Positions 6,319 through 6,886 of a DNA stretch of 6,886 bases are shown here, piece by piece. Positions within the stretch are counted from its first letter, which is position 1. Every line of letters begins with the position of its first letter. The notes under the pieces were generated by a model that did no database searches, was not told where the DNA came from, and saw only the letters and a program-made list of their open reading frames with translations. The stretch comes from JAPYTY01 sp036338435 (GTDB taxonomy: Bacteria > Acidobacteriota > UBA6911 > RPQK01 > JADFOI01): positions 1 through 6,886 of the forward strand of contig JAYZCG010000004.1 of assembly GCA_036338435.1 (NCBI GenBank), written 5' to 3'. Made by a program: the position numbers and the translations under genes.

Positions 6319-6345
6319 CCGTTCTGTTGTTGTGTAATTGAACGG
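6319..6345. repeat. 6-bp inverted repeat between the ABC ATPase and peptidase genes
   Basis: ccgttc (6319-6324) and gaacgg (6340-6345) are perfect inverted copies separated by 15 nt. There is no following T run on the minus strand, so it is not a convincing terminator. It could be an operator half-site pair or chance. Confidence 0.25.
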
Positions 6346-6359
6346 AATCTATCCACTGA

Positions 6360-6886
6360 TCAGTTGTCAGACGCACAGTAGGATACCTGTGGAACCCCGC
6401 CGAGTGGACTGGGATGAACTTCTATATCGGCTTGATAAACATCTTGTAGAATTTCTGTGGTAATTACCTCCTGAGGAGGTGCCGTTTTAACCAGTCTCCC
6501 TTTACACAGCAGAGCGACTTTTTTAAAAAATACTGCTGTTGCTGTAAGGTCGTGCAGGATGGTCACGACGGTCACAGATGAATCTTTGTTAATACGCTGT
6601 AGCAGGCGAAAGATTTCTATCTGGTGTTTCAGATCAAGATGGGCGTTGGGTTCATCAAGCATTAAAATTGACGGTTTCTGAGCCACAGCCCGAGCAATCA
6701 ACACGCGTTGTCGTTCACCGCTGGAGAGCTGTGAAATGAGACGATCTCTCAAGTGTATCGTCTGGGTCCACGCAAGTGCTTCATCGACGATTTCTTGGTC
6801 GTTTTGAGCAAGTTTTTTGAATCGCTCCAGATAGGGAAAGCGTCCCATAGTCACGACCTGCTCTACCGAAAAGGGGAACTCGAAGT
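6360..6886 (-). CDS. ABC transporter ATPase, FecE/BtuD/HmuV type (5' end off window)
   Basis: About 175 C-terminal codons are visible; the reading frame runs off the right edge, so the Walker A motif is not seen. The first visible part reads FPFSVEQVVTMGRFPYL, the segment after the Q-loop typical of ATPases importing ferric siderophores, haem or cobalamin (FPF.V...V.MGR.P). Then come the ABC signature LSSGERQRVLIARA, Walker B ILMLDEPNAHLDL, and the H-loop His in TILHDL. The ending (LCKGRLVKTAPPQEVITTEILQDVYQADIEV) is characteristic of the group. The third residue of the signature is Ser instead of Gly, and the usual DEPTAHLD has Asn for Thr. The matching permease and binding protein should lie upstream, beyond the right edge. 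The GTG at 6854 is internal and is not the start. Whether the cargo is iron complex, haem or B12 cannot be decided from this fragment. Confidence 0.92.
   Translation of the reverse strand, partial: FEFPFSVEQVVTMGRFPYLERFKKLAQNDQEIVDEALAWTQTIHLRDRLISQLSSGERQRVLIARAVAQKPSILMLDEPNAHLDLKHQIEIFRLLQRINKDSSVTVVTILHDLTATAVFFKKVALLCKGRLVKTAPPQEVITTEILQDVYQADIEVHPSPLGGVPQVSYCASDN

Overview
This 6.9-kb window looks like chromosomal DNA from a Gram-negative bacterium of moderate GC content. The evidence is an MlaF-type ATPase (outer-membrane lipid transport), a secreted M28 metallopeptidase with a Sec signal peptide, and an ATPase of the siderophore/haem/cobalamin uptake type. The lineage cannot be fixed by eye. 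The bifunctional HisIE and the hisH-hisA-hisF-hisIE order occur in Gammaproteobacteria and Bacteroidetes-like groups. The small 112-residue protein resembles, from memory, hypothetical proteins common in Deltaproteobacteria-like and Nitrospina-like genomes. I see no insertion sequence, phage gene, CRISPR array, tRNA or rRNA.

Left part (1-2368, plus strand): the end of a histidine operon. The tail of hisH (the glutaminase subunit of imidazole glycerol phosphate synthase) is followed after 2 nt by hisA. hisA overlaps hisF by 11 nt. After a 116-nt gap comes the fused hisIE. Together these give ProFAR isomerase, IGP synthase (HisF with HisH) and the PRA-CH/PRA-PH enzyme, which are steps 2 to 5 of histidine synthesis. 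Earlier genes of the operon would lie to the left of the window.

Middle (2421-3731, minus strand): a 112-residue conserved-hypothetical-like protein lies upstream of an MlaF-like ABC ATPase. The ATPase carries an apparent N-terminal transmembrane helix and an altered ABC signature (LSIGT). No MlaE permease or MlaD-type substrate-binding gene is adjacent. This is the most unusual locus in the window. A 340-nt divergent intergenic region (3732-4071) then separates it from tpx on the plus strand, which encodes a thiol peroxidase with both catalytic cysteines.

Right part (4633-6886, minus strand): a secreted M28-family dinuclear zinc peptidase with a PA-like insert. It lies 80 nt downstream of a FecE/BtuD/HmuV-type ABC ATPase cut by the right edge of the window, so its Walker A motif is not visible. 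The two are co-oriented and may be co-transcribed.

The housekeeping genes are complete and unremarkable. No clear new multi-gene system is visible. The membrane-anchored MlaF-like ATPase, with its unknown small upstream partner, is the best lead.
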